Origin: Lentilitoribacter sp. Alg239-R112
GTDB lineage: Bacteria; Pseudomonadota; Alphaproteobacteria; Rhizobiales; Rhizobiaceae
Assembly: GCF_900537175.1 (NCBI RefSeq)
Contig: NZ_LS999834.1
Coordinates: forward strand, 249,402 to 313,401
Length of the DNA: 64,000 bases
Direction: 5' to 3'
Part shown: positions 1 through 9,048 of the stretch, piece by piece
Position numbering within the stretch: the stretch's first letter is position 1
Layout: the number at the start of each line of letters is the position of its first letter
Notes under the pieces: model-generated
What the model was told of the DNA's origin: nothing
Seen by the model: only the letters and a program-made list of their open reading frames with translations
Database searches by the model: none
Translations under genes and position numbers: made by a program

Positions 1-513
1 TGGTGCCATATAGGCAAGTTTTACGAAATTATGAAAATCGTCAATGGTTGCGTACCGTCGCTCGCCTTCTAAATCCCGGACAAAGGGCGGCCCGTACACG
101 GGAGCAAAAACAGTTGAATTACCGCCAATCTCAACAGAGCGTTTCGGATTTCTTGCATGCTGGATAAATGACGCGGGTGCAGTTTTTAAAAGCTCCTGAC
201 ATAAACCATTTGGGATATAGACACGCTCTCCATCTACGCGGGCTCCGGCATCTCGCCACAATTGCAAAATTTCTTCATCGCCACGAAATTCTATCCCAAT
301 TTCTGCCAAGATTTTATCAGCATTTTTTTCGATAATCTGAAGGCCCGATTCATCAAGCACCTCAAATGGCGGGAGGATTCGCTTTATATATGAATTTTGC
401 GTTCCAGAACCTTCGTTGCTTCTTGCAGCACGTCGAGCCGAGGCTCCACCACGCGCTACTCTTCTTGATCTGCTATGGTGCTCAACACCAAGCGCCTCTT
501 TATCGTCCCTCAT
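1..513 (-). CDS. MttB-family (trimethylamine/betaine:corrinoid) methyltransferase, N-terminal part
   Basis: This is the first 171 codons of a gene that runs off the left edge of the window; I translated it by eye from the ATG at 513. After an Arg/Ala/Gly-rich N-terminus it reads PPFEVLDESGLQIIEKN, then AEIGIEFRGDEEIL, then FAPVYGPPFVRDLEGERRY and DDFHNFVKLAYM, the pattern of the MttB superfamily. These enzymes move a methyl group from a methylated amine to a cognate corrinoid protein. The divergent neighbour at 750 is such a corrinoid protein, and a MetF-type reductase follows it, so the context agrees. The region where pyrrolysine would sit in true MttB lies outside the window. The substrate is therefore undecided: trimethylamine, glycine betaine, proline betaine or another quaternary amine. 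The adjacent betBA genes favour a betaine. Confidence 0.85.
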   Translation of the reverse strand, partial: MRDDKEALGVEHHSRSRRVARGGASARRAARSNEGSGTQNSYIKRILPPFEVLDESGLQIIEKNADKILAEIGIEFRGDEEILQLWRDAGARVDGERVYIPNGLCQELLKTAPASFIQHARNPKRSVEIGGNSTVFAPVYGPPFVRDLEGERRYATIDDFHNFVKLAYMAP

Positions 514-598
514 GCTTGTCTCCTCACACGTTATTGTCTCCCACGTTATTCTTCTTGCATCAAAAATCAAATAAAAAATAACACTTGAAATAATAGGA

Positions 599-630
599 TT
601 TTTCAATGGACTAATAGTAATTTTCAATGG
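599..630. promoter_or_regulatory. Direct repeat TTTTCAATGG x2 between divergent methyltransferase genes
   Basis: The 236-base gap between the methyltransferase gene (start 513, minus) and the corrinoid protein gene (start 750, plus) is AT-rich. It holds two identical 10-base copies of TTTTCAATGG at 600-609 and 621-630, 21 bases apart start to start, which is two turns of the helix. Such spacing puts both copies on the same face and is common for regulator sites. That this is an operator for the divergent pair is inference; no regulator gene lies next to it. Confidence 0.35.
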
Positions 631-749
631 TTTTAAAATTCGCTTGCACTCATAAAAAACTGTGTTACGGCTAATGAATATGACAAATAAATAACAGCAT
701 ATTTGACCTTCAAATGCTGCATGTTTTCTTGTGAAATAAAGGCGCTACG

Positions 750-1448
750 ATGTCTGAAGAAGAAGAAATCATACTCTCTGAATTGCCAGACGATGAGCTG
801 GTTCTCCAGATGCATGACGACCTTTATGATGGGTTAAAAGAAGAGATACTCGAAGGAACGCAATTGCTTCTTGATCGCGGCTGGGAACCTTATGATGTTT
901 TGACCAAATCCCTCGTTGCAGGCATGGCAATTGTCGGTGAAGATTTTCGTGATGGTATTTTATTTGTGCCAGAAGTATTGCTAGCCGCAAATGCAATGAA
1001 AGCAGGAATGGGCATTTTACGACCACTTCTCATTGAAACTGGCGCACCGAAACTTGGCAAGATGGTTATTGGGACCGTTAAAGGTGACATTCATGATATT
1101 GGCAAAAACCTTGTTGGCATGATGATGGAAGGTGCAGGCTTTGAGATTGTTGATCTTGGCATCAATAATCCTGTCGAGGACTATATCGAAGCATTGGAAA
1201 AAGAAGATGCGCAAATTCTTGGTATGTCCGCGCTTTTAACCACAACCATGCCTTACATGAAAGTCGTTGTGGACACCATGATCGAAAAAGGCATGCGTGA
1301 CGATTATATAATTCTTGTTGGCGGCGCCCCACTTAACGAAGAATTTGGAAAAGCCGTTGGTGCTGATGCATACTGCAGGGATGCAGCCATTGCAGTGGAA
1401 ATCGCTAAAGATTTCATGGCACGTAAACATAATTCAATGAACGCGTAA
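750..1448 (+). CDS. Methyltransferase cognate corrinoid (B12-binding) protein
   Basis: A 232-residue methyl carrier of the MtbC/MttC type. Residues about 15-100 form the helical cap (B12-binding-2) and about 104-228 the Rossmann-like cobalamin domain. The DxHxxG signature is present as GDIHDIG at 112-118, so His115 would be the lower axial ligand of cobalt. The SxL (GMSALL, 158-163) and GG (VGGAP, 190-194) motifs follow in order. The length is normal for the family. It would take a methyl group from the divergent MttB-type enzyme and pass it toward tetrahydrofolate, together with the MetF-type protein downstream. The start at 750 has AAAGG nine bases upstream. No methylcobalamin:tetrahydrofolate methyltransferase or corrinoid reactivase is visible in the window. 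Confidence 0.9.
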   Translation: MSEEEEIILSELPDDELVLQMHDDLYDGLKEEILEGTQLLLDRGWEPYDVLTKSLVAGMAIVGEDFRDGILFVPEVLLAANAMKAGMGILRPLLIETGAPKLGKMVIGTVKGDIHDIGKNLVGMMMEGAGFEIVDLGINNPVEDYIEALEKEDAQILGMSALLTTTMPYMKVVVDTMIEKGMRDDYIILVGGAPLNEEFGKAVGADAYCRDAAIAVEIAKDFMARKHNSMNA

Positions 1449-1477
1449 TCTATTCTCGTAACCAAATGGGAGAGTTC

Positions 1478-2362
1478 ATGTCATTATCTAAAATACCTGC
1501 ATCGATAGAGCTATCACCAAAACAAATTTTCGATTGTGAAAATCTTGAAGAATTGATGCCTGCATTTACCCATGTATATATTCCCGATTTGGGTGTTGAA
1601 ACAGCAGATTCAATGGTTGATGCGTCGAAGAGGCTAACCGAAGCTGGATACCAGCCGGTTCCGCATTTTGCTGCGCGACGGATCACAACCAAGGCTGTCC
1701 TAGAGTTGCGTATTAAAAGATTGACTGAAGAAGCTGATATAAAAGATGTTTTGATAATTGGAGGTGGCTTACCTGTTCCCAACGGAGATTTTGTGTCTTC
1801 ATTGGCACTGCTAGAAACTGGCTTGTTTGATAAATATGGAATTAGGAATATTGGCGTTGCGGGTCATCCAGAAGGATCACCGGATTTTAGCGATGACACC
1901 GCCTTAGAAATATTGCAACTCAAACAAAATTTAGCGAACCGCTCCGATGCTAATTTTCGCATAGTAACCCAATTTGGCTTCGATGCAGTGCGCTTCATAA
2001 ACTGGGCCAAACACATCAAAGCAACGGGTATAGATTTACCAGTACATATGGGAGTTGCCGGTCCAGCAAAAATTACCACTTTGATTAAGTTTGCGGCGAT
2101 GTGCGGAATTGGAAATTCGATGGAGTTTTTAAAAAAACGCTCCAGTGCAATTATGACATTGGCATCGGGTTTTAATCCCGAAGATATCGTCGCTCCGATA
2201 GAGCAACATTGGCTAAGCGATCAGAACAGCCTATCCTCTATTGAGCAAATTCATGTGTTCCCTTTTGGTGGAATAAAAAAATCTTCTGCTTGGCTCAAAG
2301 AGCGTGGCACTTGGGGTGCGGAATCAGTCCAATGTGATAAACATATGGTTGCTGCTTGTTAA
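1478..2362 (+). CDS. MetF-type methylenetetrahydrofolate reductase family protein
   Basis: About 294 residues of the methylenetetrahydrofolate reductase fold, a FAD-binding TIM barrel. Near the N-terminus SIELSP matches the family's catalytic-glutamate segment (Glu11 from this start). VPHFAARR, LIIGGG, GVAGHPEGSP and FGFDAVRF follow, as in the family. I place the start at 1478, preceded by GGGAGA, rather than at the ATG at 1466 that overlaps this site. It lies 29 bases after the corrinoid gene in what looks like one operon. In methyltransferase clusters such a protein would convert the 5-methyl-THF formed by demethylation to methylene-THF for oxidation or biosynthesis. It is divergent from classical MetF, and a dedicated catabolic role is inference. 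Confidence 0.8.
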   Translation: MSLSKIPASIELSPKQIFDCENLEELMPAFTHVYIPDLGVETADSMVDASKRLTEAGYQPVPHFAARRITTKAVLELRIKRLTEEADIKDVLIIGGGLPVPNGDFVSSLALLETGLFDKYGIRNIGVAGHPEGSPDFSDDTALEILQLKQNLANRSDANFRIVTQFGFDAVRFINWAKHIKATGIDLPVHMGVAGPAKITTLIKFAAMCGIGNSMEFLKKRSSAIMTLASGFNPEDIVAPIEQHWLSDQNSLSSIEQIHVFPFGGIKKSSAWLKERGTWGAESVQCDKHMVAAC

Positions 2363-2506
2363 GCTATAAATCCTGAGCATATAAAAATCATGGAATTATC
2401 AACCTTTGCAAAAGGTCAGCGAACGCTATATGCGAAACCATATGGGTCTATATGATCTGAAAGAAAACCAATGTTTCCCCAGAGGGGAATAAAGGCAAAT
2501 AAAATC

Positions 2507-3961
2507 ATGAGAGCACAACCGACAGCAAGCCACTTTATAAACGGCGAATATGTTGAAGATATCGCGGGCAAGGTTATCGACGTCATTTACCCTGCCACAG
2601 AAGAGCTGATTGCTCGTGTTTACTCAGCCACGCCCGCAATTATTGAGCAGGCGATTGCAGCGGGCAAAGCAGCTCAGATAGCTTGGAGTAAAACATCCAA
2701 CACCGAACGGGGCCGCATTCTGCGTCGCGCTGCAGAAATCATTATGGAACGCAACCAATCGCTCTCAGAACTTGAGACGCTGGATACTGGTAAACCTTTG
2801 CAAGAAACCATCTGTGCAGATGCAACATCGGCGGCAGAAGCGCTTGAATATTTTGGAGGTTTAATTCCTTCGGTTACTGGTGAGCATATTCCGCTCGGGG
2901 ATGATTTTGTCTATACAATTCGCGAGCCGTTAGGCCTGTGTGTCGGAATAGGTGCGTGGAACTATCCAACTCAGATCGCCTGCTGGAAAGCTGCCCCTGC
3001 CCTTGCCTGTGGTAATGCGATGATTTTCAAACCATCTGAAGTTACCCCGCTTTGTGCGCTCAAAATCGCTGAGATACTCATAGAGGCTGGATTGCCAGCT
3101 GGTTTGTTCAATGTTGTGCAAGGTTACGGCGATGTTGGCGGAGCGCTCGTTACTGATGAGCGCGTTAATAAAGTTTCGCTGACGGGCTCCGTTCCAACGG
3201 GTAAAAAAGTTTATGCAGCCGCAGCAAGCCATATGAAGCATGTAACGATGGAACTTGGCGGTAAATCACCTCTGATCATTTTCGACGATGCTAATCTTGA
3301 AGATGCCGTTGGTGGTGCCATGTTGGCCAATATGTATTCAACGGGTCAAGTGTGTTCCAACGGAACACGTGTATTTGTACAAAGTGGTATCAAAGAGGCT
3401 TTCATCAAACGCTTTGCCGAACGGGCAGCGGCTATAAAAATCGGAGACCCAATGGATATGGATACCCAAATGGGCCCATTGGTTAATAAAAGCCAACTTG
3501 AGAAAGTTCTTGGCTATGTTGAAATGGGTAAGGACGAAGGTGCACGGTTAGTCTATGGCGGCGAACGCATCAACGACCTAGATGGATACTACATAGAGCC
3601 AACGGTTTTTGCAGATGTAAAGGATGATATGACCATCGCTCGTGAGGAAATTTTTGGACCGGTAATGTCAGTCCTGGATTTTGATAATGAGGATGAGGTT
3701 ATTGCTAGGGCAAATAATACTGAGTTTGGCCTGTCCGCCGGTGTATTTACAAAAGACCTGACGCGGGCCCATCGTGTCGTTAAAGCACTTGAGGCAGGTA
3801 CATGTTGGATAAATACCTACAACTTGGCACCCGTCGAAGCGCCATTTGGTGGCTCAAAATCGTCCGGCGTTGGTCGCGAGAATTCAAAAGCTGCAATAGA
3901 ACATTATAGTGAGTTAAAATCCGTTTATGTTGCCATGGGGCCAGTTGATTCGCCCTACTAG
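2507..3961 (+). CDS. betB: Betaine aldehyde dehydrogenase BetB
   Basis: NAD(P)-dependent oxidation of betaine aldehyde to glycine betaine, the second step of choline oxidation. The 484-residue protein begins [18 protein letters not shown], the usual BetB N-terminus, so I use the ATG at 2507 rather than the one 36 bases upstream. Family features seen are PWNYP-like [19 protein letters not shown], the general-base segment [10 protein letters not shown], and the nucleophile in GQVCSNGTR (Cys283). The C-terminal [14 protein letters not shown] is also characteristic. A small inverted repeat, TTCCCC-AGA-GGGGAA, lies at 2476-2490 just upstream. It is followed after ten bases by betA. There is no betI repressor or betC sulfatase next to it, unlike the rhizobial betICBA arrangement. 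Confidence 0.95.
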   Translation: MRAQPTASHFINGEYVEDIAGKVIDVIYPATEELIARVYSATPAIIEQAIAAGKAAQIAWSKTSNTERGRILRRAAEIIMERNQSLSELETLDTGKPLQETICADATSAAEALEYFGGLIPSVTGEHIPLGDDFVYTIREPLGLCVGIGAWNYPTQIACWKAAPALACGNAMIFKPSEVTPLCALKIAEILIEAGLPAGLFNVVQGYGDVGGALVTDERVNKVSLTGSVPTGKKVYAAAASHMKHVTMELGGKSPLIIFDDANLEDAVGGAMLANMYSTGQVCSNGTRVFVQSGIKEAFIKRFAERAAAIKIGDPMDMDTQMGPLVNKSQLEKVLGYVEMGKDEGARLVYGGERINDLDGYYIEPTVFADVKDDMTIAREEIFGPVMSVLDFDNEDEVIARANNTEFGLSAGVFTKDLTRAHRVVKALEAGTCWINTYNLAPVEAPFGGSKSSGVGRENSKAAIEHYSELKSVYVAMGPVDSPY

Positions 3962-3971
3962 GAGCTTGGCT

Positions 3972-5633
3972 ATGGAAGCTGATTTTGTAATTATTGGCGC
4001 AGGTTCTGCCGGTTGTGCGCTTGCCTATCGCTTATCGGAAGATGGCAAAAACACCGTTCTCGTACTTGAATTTGGCGGAACGGACATCGGGCCACTTATC
4101 CAAATGCCAGGTGCCCTGTCCTACCCTATGAGTATGTCGCAGTATGATTGGGGTTTTCAAAGTGAACCCGAGCCGCATCTGGGTAATCGTCGCTTGGCGA
4201 CACCGCGCGGCAAGGTTATTGGCGGATCATCATCTATCAACGGTATGGTTTATGTAAGAGGTCATGCACGTGACTACGATTACTGGCAAGAAAGTGGCGC
4301 AGATGGCTGGTCTTACAAAGACGTTTTACCTTACTTCAAACGGATGGAAAACTGGTCAAGCGGTGGGCATGGCGGCGATGCGAATTGGCGCGGCAATAAT
4401 GGTCCGTTGCATGTAAGTAGAGGTAAGCGCGACAACCCTTTACACGATGCATTTGTTAAATCCGGAGAACAAGCAGGATATCAGGTCACGGGAGACTATA
4501 ATGGCGAGAAGCAGGAAGGCTTCGGACCAATGGAGCAAACCGTGCATAATGGCCAAAGGTGGTCCGCAGCAAATGCTTATCTGAAGCCTGCACTAAAGCG
4601 AAAAAATTGCGACATCATTCGAGGGTTCGCACGACGCGTTCTCATTGAAGATGGCCACGCTGTTGGTGTCGAATTTGAACATAAAGGCAAGATTGAAACC
4701 ATTCGCGCACGTCGCGAGGTAATTATATCATCGTCTGCTATCAATACACCGAAAATTCTCATGCTTTCTGGTATTGGATCAGCGGCTCATCTAAGTGAGC
4801 ATGGTATTGACGTAGTTGCTGATCGCAAAGGTGTTGGTCAGAACCTACAAGATCACCTTGAACTCTATATTCAAATGGCCAGTTTACAGCCTATTACGCT
4901 CTATAAATACTGGAATTTGCTCGGCAAAGCTTATGTCGGTGCGCGGTGGTTGTTCACGAAAACCGGCCCCGGCGCATCTAATCAATTTGAATCAGCAGCA
5001 TTTATTCGATCTCAAGCAGGCGTCGAATATCCTGATATTCAATATCACTTTCTGCCAATTGCTGTTCGGTATGATGGGAAAGCTGCAGCGGAAGGGCATG
5101 GATTTCAAGCTCATGTAGGCCCAATGCGTTCCCCTTCTCGCGGAGAAATCACACTGCGTTCAAATGATCCGAATGAAGCACCGCGCATATTTTTCAACTA
5201 TATGAGCACGGAAGATGATTGGCAAAAATTCAGGACCTGCATTCGTTTGACACGTGAAATATTCGCGCAAGAAGCATTCAAACCTTTTGCGGGCAAAGAA
5301 ATACAGCCCGGAAAAGAATTGCAAACCGACGATGAGCTTGACGGTTTCATTCGTGAACATGCCGAAAGTGCCTATCATCCATGTGGCACAGCCAAAATGG
5401 GCAGTAAAGATGATCCAATGGCGGTCATTGACCCTGAATGCCGCGTGATTGGTGTAGATGGATTAAGAGTGGTCGACAGCTCAATATTCCCACGCATTAC
5501 CAACGGCAACTTAAATGGGCCTTCAATTCTGGTGGGCGAAAAAGCCTCTGATCACATACTAGGCAAGCAACCACTGCCAAGCTCCAACGCAGAACCATGG
5601 ATTCACGAAAATTGGCAAGATAAACAACGCTAA
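3972..5633 (+). CDS. betA: Choline dehydrogenase BetA
   Basis: A GMC-family flavoprotein of 553 residues that oxidises choline to betaine aldehyde at the membrane. The N-terminal FAD-binding motif reads [37 protein letters not shown] is the GMC signature 1, and the second signature is in [17 protein letters not shown]. The catalytic histidine is His469 in [11 protein letters not shown]. The start is set at 3972 because GGAG sits at 3961-3964, overlapping the end of betB. The genes are thus closely coupled. Length matches known BetA (about 550). A small hairpin, ATGGGA-AAATC-TCCCAT, at 5665-5681 follows without a clear T-run, so a terminator there is uncertain. Confidence 0.95.
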   Translation: MEADFVIIGAGSAGCALAYRLSEDGKNTVLVLEFGGTDIGPLIQMPGALSYPMSMSQYDWGFQSEPEPHLGNRRLATPRGKVIGGSSSINGMVYVRGHARDYDYWQESGADGWSYKDVLPYFKRMENWSSGGHGGDANWRGNNGPLHVSRGKRDNPLHDAFVKSGEQAGYQVTGDYNGEKQEGFGPMEQTVHNGQRWSAANAYLKPALKRKNCDIIRGFARRVLIEDGHAVGVEFEHKGKIETIRARREVIISSSAINTPKILMLSGIGSAAHLSEHGIDVVADRKGVGQNLQDHLELYIQMASLQPITLYKYWNLLGKAYVGARWLFTKTGPGASNQFESAAFIRSQAGVEYPDIQYHFLPIAVRYDGKAAAEGHGFQAHVGPMRSPSRGEITLRSNDPNEAPRIFFNYMSTEDDWQKFRTCIRLTREIFAQEAFKPFAGKEIQPGKELQTDDELDGFIREHAESAYHPCGTAKMGSKDDPMAVIDPECRVIGVDGLRVVDSSIFPRITNGNLNGPSILVGEKASDHILGKQPLPSSNAEPWIHENWQDKQR

Positions 5634-5754
5634 AATAAATAGTGTTTAGCATGATACTTGCTTGATGGGAAAATCTCCCATAAATTGAGTTGTGGCTTGC
5701 TATAAAATACATACGATGAATGGTGGTGCTGTGCATTAATGCGGAATTCCAATT

Positions 5755-6603
5755 ATGAATGATCAGGTTAGCCGGCAGGTGCTGTTTCAAAAGGTTCTCG
5801 CCCGCCTGCTGAAACCAGTCGCCAAAATCATGATTGCATATAATATGACGCTAAATGCGGCAATTGATGCCCTTAAGCGCGCCCTTTATGATGCGGCAAC
5901 ATCTGAAAACGACAAGATAACAGATAGCCGAGTGAGCCTTTTAACAGGCCTTCACAGAAAAGATGTCAGGCGCTTAAGAGAAAATCCATCGGAACGAGGT
6001 AAACGCTCCCTCATAAATCCGGCCAGCCTCGTGATCGGTATATGGCTAACACATGAAAAATTTCAAAATGAAATCGGCAGTCCATCTGCCCTTCGACGAC
6101 AAGGAAATAAAGAAACCCCCGGCTTTAACGATCTCGTCCGAATATCAAAAGTAGATATCCCCGTTTCGACTCTACTTGACGCCTTGATTGAGGAAAAAAT
6201 TATCGAATACAAAAAAGCCACCGACCAGTTCGTACTTGTAAAAGGAGCATTTCTTGCAACAACAGATGACAGTCTCATGTTGGGTGCATTTGAGAAAAAT
6301 CTAGCTGCGCATTTAGATGCCGCTAGCGGGAACCTGCTCAAAGATCAGTCAGAGAAGGCGTTTTTTGAACGCGCATTACATGTAAACAAATTATCAGAAA
6401 AATCAGTAGAAAAACTTGAATTTAAAGCTCAAAATTTGATGCAGAACATTCTTGAAACACTGAATAAAGAAGCCCTAACTCTTCAAGAGCAGGATGCTAA
6501 CGATAAACACAACAGTCAAAGATTTTCAGTCGGCGCCTATATCTTTTGCAACGATAAGAAAACAATCAAGTCAGAGGAAAATAGGCATGACGCGAGTAAA
6601 TAG
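5755..6603 (+). CDS. DUF6502 family protein
   Basis: An uncharacterised cytosolic protein of 282 residues. It resembles the DUF6502 family, with an N-terminal helical part (LARLLKPVAKIMIAYNMTL) and a helix-turn-helix-like stretch, SRVSLLTGLHRKDVRRL, about residues 61-77. The latter suggests DNA binding or regulation, but no function is established. The C-terminal end is Lys/Glu-rich. It overlaps the following DUF5666 gene by 17 bases, so the two are probably translated together. The pairing of these two families is something I recall from other proteobacteria but cannot verify here. No signal peptide or membrane segment is visible. Confidence 0.65.
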   Translation: MNDQVSRQVLFQKVLARLLKPVAKIMIAYNMTLNAAIDALKRALYDAATSENDKITDSRVSLLTGLHRKDVRRLRENPSERGKRSLINPASLVIGIWLTHEKFQNEIGSPSALRRQGNKETPGFNDLVRISKVDIPVSTLLDALIEEKIIEYKKATDQFVLVKGAFLATTDDSLMLGAFEKNLAAHLDAASGNLLKDQSEKAFFERALHVNKLSEKSVEKLEFKAQNLMQNILETLNKEALTLQEQDANDKHNSQRFSVGAYIFCNDKKTIKSEENRHDASK

Positions 6604-7534
6604 TTTCTCTGCAATAATTGCAGTCCTGATATGGATGTTGACTATCATACCTGGTGTGGCGGAAGAACCAGAAGAGCGCGAAGGTGGTATTGTCGGAACA
6701 GGGATCGTTGGTATTATCAACTCTCTTGGCAGCATTCATGTCAATGGCCAAACAATTGAATTTCCACCTGATTTTCCAGTATCATCAACATTGGGACCTC
6801 GATTGGCCTCTTCATTAAAACCTGGTGAAACTGTGGTGGTTGAAGCGGTTAAACAGACCGATAAATGGATGGCAAATAGCATTCGACAGGTTTCGCCACT
6901 GCTCGGTCCGGCGTTCTTTCATCCAGATAAAACGATCTCCATTATGGGTTCGGAAATTACCGTTACTGCAAATACCGTTTTTCAAGACTTTGAGATGTCA
7001 GATATCTCTGATAATGGCCAATGGCTTGCTATCGACGGTATTTGGAATAAGGATAAATTGATCGCAAGCTATATACGGAAAATCCAGCCGCAAACATCTG
7101 CGCAAGTTACAGCCTCCTATTTTGGTGCAAACGCCGAAAAAGAAACGTATATCGGTGGCGTTTTAGTTGATAATTTCACAGCACAGCATGCAAAGATGGG
7201 TGATGTTATAACGGTTGTGGGGGTTCCTCATAATAGAGGACTATCAGCGCAAACGATTACGCGCGGATTATTTAAACACAGGCTTAAAAGAAAACTTGTC
7301 GAGGGTTATCTATCTCAACCGGATGAAACCGGATTCTACACCGTCTACGGTTCCGGTTCGGCAGCATATGTTTCGCAATTAAATACAAAAATGCCCAATG
7401 GACGGGGATTACATTGCATTATCTATGATGCAGATGATCAAATTAAACGCATTGTAGAACTTCCGGAAACTTTAGAAGATAGAGATACTATATTATCCAG
7501 CTTTCGCAAAAACGGGAAAGACCTTTGTTTTTAA
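6587..7534 (+). CDS. Exported DUF5666 domain-containing protein
   Basis: About 315 residues, beginning with a signal peptide (MTRVNSFSAIIAVLIWMLTIIPGVAEE). Several beta-rich repeats of the DUF5666 type follow: VNGQTIEF with LKPGETVVVEAV near the start, then NGQWLAIDGIW and GDVITVVGV further on. Each looks like a small OB-like unit that states a parameter and then a strand pair. Start chosen at 6587, where AGAGGA precedes the ATG; the upstream ATG at 6494 lies inside the DUF6502 gene and would lose the signal peptide. It is likely periplasmic or cell-surface. The function is unknown; co-translation with the DUF6502 gene suggests a shared role. Confidence 0.65.
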   Translation: MTRVNSFSAIIAVLIWMLTIIPGVAEEPEEREGGIVGTGIVGIINSLGSIHVNGQTIEFPPDFPVSSTLGPRLASSLKPGETVVVEAVKQTDKWMANSIRQVSPLLGPAFFHPDKTISIMGSEITVTANTVFQDFEMSDISDNGQWLAIDGIWNKDKLIASYIRKIQPQTSAQVTASYFGANAEKETYIGGVLVDNFTAQHAKMGDVITVVGVPHNRGLSAQTITRGLFKHRLKRKLVEGYLSQPDETGFYTVYGSGSAAYVSQLNTKMPNGRGLHCIIYDADDQIKRIVELPETLEDRDTILSSFRKNGKDLCF

Positions 7535-7652
7535 TTTCTATATTCGCCTCAAATTTGCGTGTAGTATGTTTGATGATTCACGTGCAAATTAAATCCTAAC
7601 GTGACTATACGAACTGACCAAGCAAAAGAAGACACTTCAAATTGGGACATTG

Positions 7653-9026
7653 ATGACTGATATACATAATAAAACCATGATAGCTTCGATCATGCATGCT
7701 CCCGTGTGCGGGGAAGTTGATATTTGCTTAGATGCACTCATGATTATTAATGGTGAGGGGCAAATAGTAGAAGTAGTTCGCCCGAACGACCCCAGTTATG
7801 AGAAGAAAAAATCTGAAGCAAAACAAGACAATAGTCTGGTTCAACTGCCCAGTAATCAGTTTCTCCTGCCAGGCTTTGTCGATCTTCACATCCATGCGCC
7901 TCAATGGCCTCAACTAGGAAAAGCTCTGGATGTTCCGCTGGAAGTTTGGCTCATGGAGCACACATTCCCTCTCGAGGCCCGATATAGTGATGAAAAATTT
8001 GCTGAGCGTATGTACGCAGATTTGGTCGGTTCTCTTCTCGCAAACGGCACAACAACTGCGCTTTATTTTGCAACCATTCATAAAAAAGCAACTCAACTAC
8101 TTGCAGATATTTGTCTCGAAAAAGGACAACGAGCGCTTATCGGAAAAGTTGTCATGGATAATCCTGATCAATGTCCTGATTATTATAGAGACAAGTCAAC
8201 CGAAACGGCATTGGAAGAGACTGAATCTTTCATCAATTACGTTCATTCGATGAAAAATAATACGGCTGATCTTGTAAAACCAGTCATCACGCCTCGTTTT
8301 ATTCCAAGTTGTACTGATGAAGCACTATCTGGCCTTGGCAAACTGGCACAAACGCACCATTGCCACGTTCAGACACATTGTTCCGAAAGTGATTGGGAAC
8401 ACAATTATGTACTCGATCGAACAGGTAAAACTGATACAAATGCCCTTGCCGACTTCGGCTTAATAGGTAGACACACCATTCTTGCACATAGCAATTTTAT
8501 TTCTGATCAAGATATGGATGTTATTGCCGATAAGGGTGCAGGCATTGCGCATTGCCCGCTATCAAACATCTATTTTTCTACAGCAATATTTCCCCTAAAA
8601 CGAGCGTTGGAGAAGTCATTAAGAGTGGGATTGGGCACTGATATTTCTGGTGGTCCAAGTGCGTCTATTTTTGAAACCTGTCGTTTTTCAATTCATATGT
8701 CTCGTACATTAGAAGAAGGAACAGATGCCAGCTTGCCTGCCGATGAAAGAGGTATTGAAAACTCGCGGATAAACTTCCGCGAAGCGTTTCATCTGGCAAC
8801 GGCTGGCGGAGCTGATGCTTTAGATTTACCGGTTGGACGATTTGAAGCTGGCTATCAATTCGACGCTATTCTTGTTGCTCCAGATGCCTCCGCGTCACCA
8901 ATTTTCATTGATGATGAATTGGATACATTGGACGATCAACTTCAAAAAATCATTTATTCCGCAACTAGAGCCAATATATTATCGACTTGGGTGAGCGGGC
9001 GGAATGTGTTCACTGGCAAGAATTAG
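7653..9026 (+). CDS. guaD: Guanine deaminase
   Basis: An amidohydrolase of about 457 residues that converts guanine to xanthine and ammonia in purine salvage or catabolism. Seen in order are PGFVDLHIHAPQ (zinc ligands), the guanine-deaminase hallmark VWLMEHTFPLE, GKVVMDNPDQCPDYYRD, THCSESDWEHNYVL, LAHSNFI, and the zinc aspartate in GTDISGGPSASIFE. I start at the ATG at 7653, with GGGA five bases upstream; a TTG sits directly before it. The gene stands alone between the DUF5666 gene and the convergent amidase gene. No xanthine dehydrogenase or purine transporter lies nearby in the window. Confidence 0.93.
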   Translation: MTDIHNKTMIASIMHAPVCGEVDICLDALMIINGEGQIVEVVRPNDPSYEKKKSEAKQDNSLVQLPSNQFLLPGFVDLHIHAPQWPQLGKALDVPLEVWLMEHTFPLEARYSDEKFAERMYADLVGSLLANGTTTALYFATIHKKATQLLADICLEKGQRALIGKVVMDNPDQCPDYYRDKSTETALEETESFINYVHSMKNNTADLVKPVITPRFIPSCTDEALSGLGKLAQTHHCHVQTHCSESDWEHNYVLDRTGKTDTNALADFGLIGRHTILAHSNFISDQDMDVIADKGAGIAHCPLSNIYFSTAIFPLKRALEKSLRVGLGTDISGGPSASIFETCRFSIHMSRTLEEGTDASLPADERGIENSRINFREAFHLATAGGADALDLPVGRFEAGYQFDAILVAPDASASPIFIDDELDTLDDQLQKIIYSATRANILSTWVSGRNVFTGKN

Positions 9027-9048
9027 TCTCGTAGATTGTTGTTATCTA

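Noticed and set aside
5665..5681. Hairpin after betA as a terminator
   Set aside because: Only a 6-bp stem and no T-run follows on the plus strand, so it is mentioned with betA but not listed.
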